5,552 bases of DNA from CAZMRW01 sp964568805 (GTDB lineage Bacteria; Pseudomonadota; Gammaproteobacteria; Methylococcales; Methylomonadaceae), in contig CAZMRW010000140.1 in NCBI GenBank assembly GCA_964568805.1, positions 1-5,552 of the forward strand, read 5' to 3'. Of this stretch, positions 5,343-5,552 are shown piece by piece (the stretch's first letter is position 1; each line of letters starts with the position of its first letter). Position numbers and translations under genes: made by a program. The notes beneath the pieces were generated by a model. That model was given only the letters and a program-made list of their open reading frames with translations, had not been told where the DNA came from and did no database searches.

Positions 5343-5552
5343 CGTGTTTAATCTGAAGTTTTCAAGGCCGTACAATCGCAGATATGTTTGAAACAGTTTA
5401 TAACATGCTGCATGATTGATGACAGATGCAGGGTAAAAGTTATGCATGTCTGCGGTGAATCATTTACATGCGCATAACGATAAACAGTGTCATAGGCGAA
5501 TGGCACTTACTTAAGAGATAAGCGAATGAATTAAAAAGAAAAAGCTGGCATG
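5343..5552. other. Downstream region, no gene; possible next start at the right edge
   Basis: No open frame of useful length was found in these 210 bases, and no T-tailed hairpin follows the ACP gene, so transcription may continue. The last three bases are ATG after an A-rich stretch and could be the start of the next gene, but nothing past it can be seen and no good Shine-Dalgarno precedes it. The stretch is dense in CATGC/GCATG motifs. Confidence 0.5.
5439..5478. repeat. Bulged inverted repeat with CATGC motifs downstream of ACP
   Basis: GTTATGCATGT (5439-5449) is complementary to ACATGCGCATAAC (5466-5478) apart from a two-base CG bulge, giving 11 pairs around a 16-base loop. A separate 11-bp palindrome CATGCTGCATG lies at 5404-5414. 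There is no T run, so these look more like protein-binding sites or mRNA structure than a terminator. Confidence 0.5.

Overview
The window looks like chromosomal DNA of a Gram-negative proteobacterium. An aerobic methanotroph (Methylococcales-like gammaproteobacterium) or an ammonia oxidiser relative is my best guess. The evidence is the gene set: an SmbP-type periplasmic metal-binding protein, a Cys-rich four-helix-bundle copper-storage (Csp) protein, a sorbosone/glucose dehydrogenase-like (PQQ-type beta-propeller) lipoprotein, a PRC-barrel gene, a TRL-like lipoprotein, and an acyltransferase/acyl-carrier-protein pair of the kind found in aryl-polyene-like lipid clusters. The taxonomic call is inference from family content only.

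Layout, left to right. Positions 1-438 hold no convincing intact gene; a short GNAT-like coding remnant is possible. smbP (439-756, +) follows, with a textbook intrinsic terminator (787-815). Convergent to it is a minus-strand block read from about 3016 down to 872: csp (2660-3016), 27 bp to a sorbosone-dehydrogenase-like lipoprotein (1280-2632), then about 60 bp to a PRC-barrel gene (872-1220). A single extra base around 1054-1055 splits the PRC-barrel gene into two frames. This may be one transcript, with csp first. Positions 3017-3582 are non-coding and contain a compact set of nested inverted repeats (3356-3436) that looks like a dispersed repeat or MITE-like element, plus an imperfect direct repeat upstream of csp.

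The right part begins with a TRL-like lipoprotein gene (3583-4014, -). It has a strong sigma70-like promoter (4107-4136), and a perfect Shine-Dalgarno sequence places its start 34 codons upstream of the usual lipoprotein start. Divergent from it is a 1-acyl-glycerol-3-phosphate acyltransferase-like gene (4312-5088, +), followed 5 bp later by an acyl carrier protein (5094-5342, +). These two are tightly coupled and more AT-rich than the csp-dehydrogenase block. They probably begin a longer lipid or polyene cluster continuing past the window. The last 210 bp hold several CATGC/GCATG inverted motifs and no gene.

Functionally the left half reads as a metal-handling neighbourhood: SmbP would bind divalent metals in the periplasm and Csp would store Cu(I) in the cytosol. 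The right half reads as lipid or acyl-chain biosynthesis. I found no phage, CRISPR, transposase, tRNA or rRNA. No wholly new system is evident. The items most worth follow-up are the broken PRC-barrel gene, the N-terminally extended TRL protein, the csp-dehydrogenase pairing, and the nested inverted repeats.
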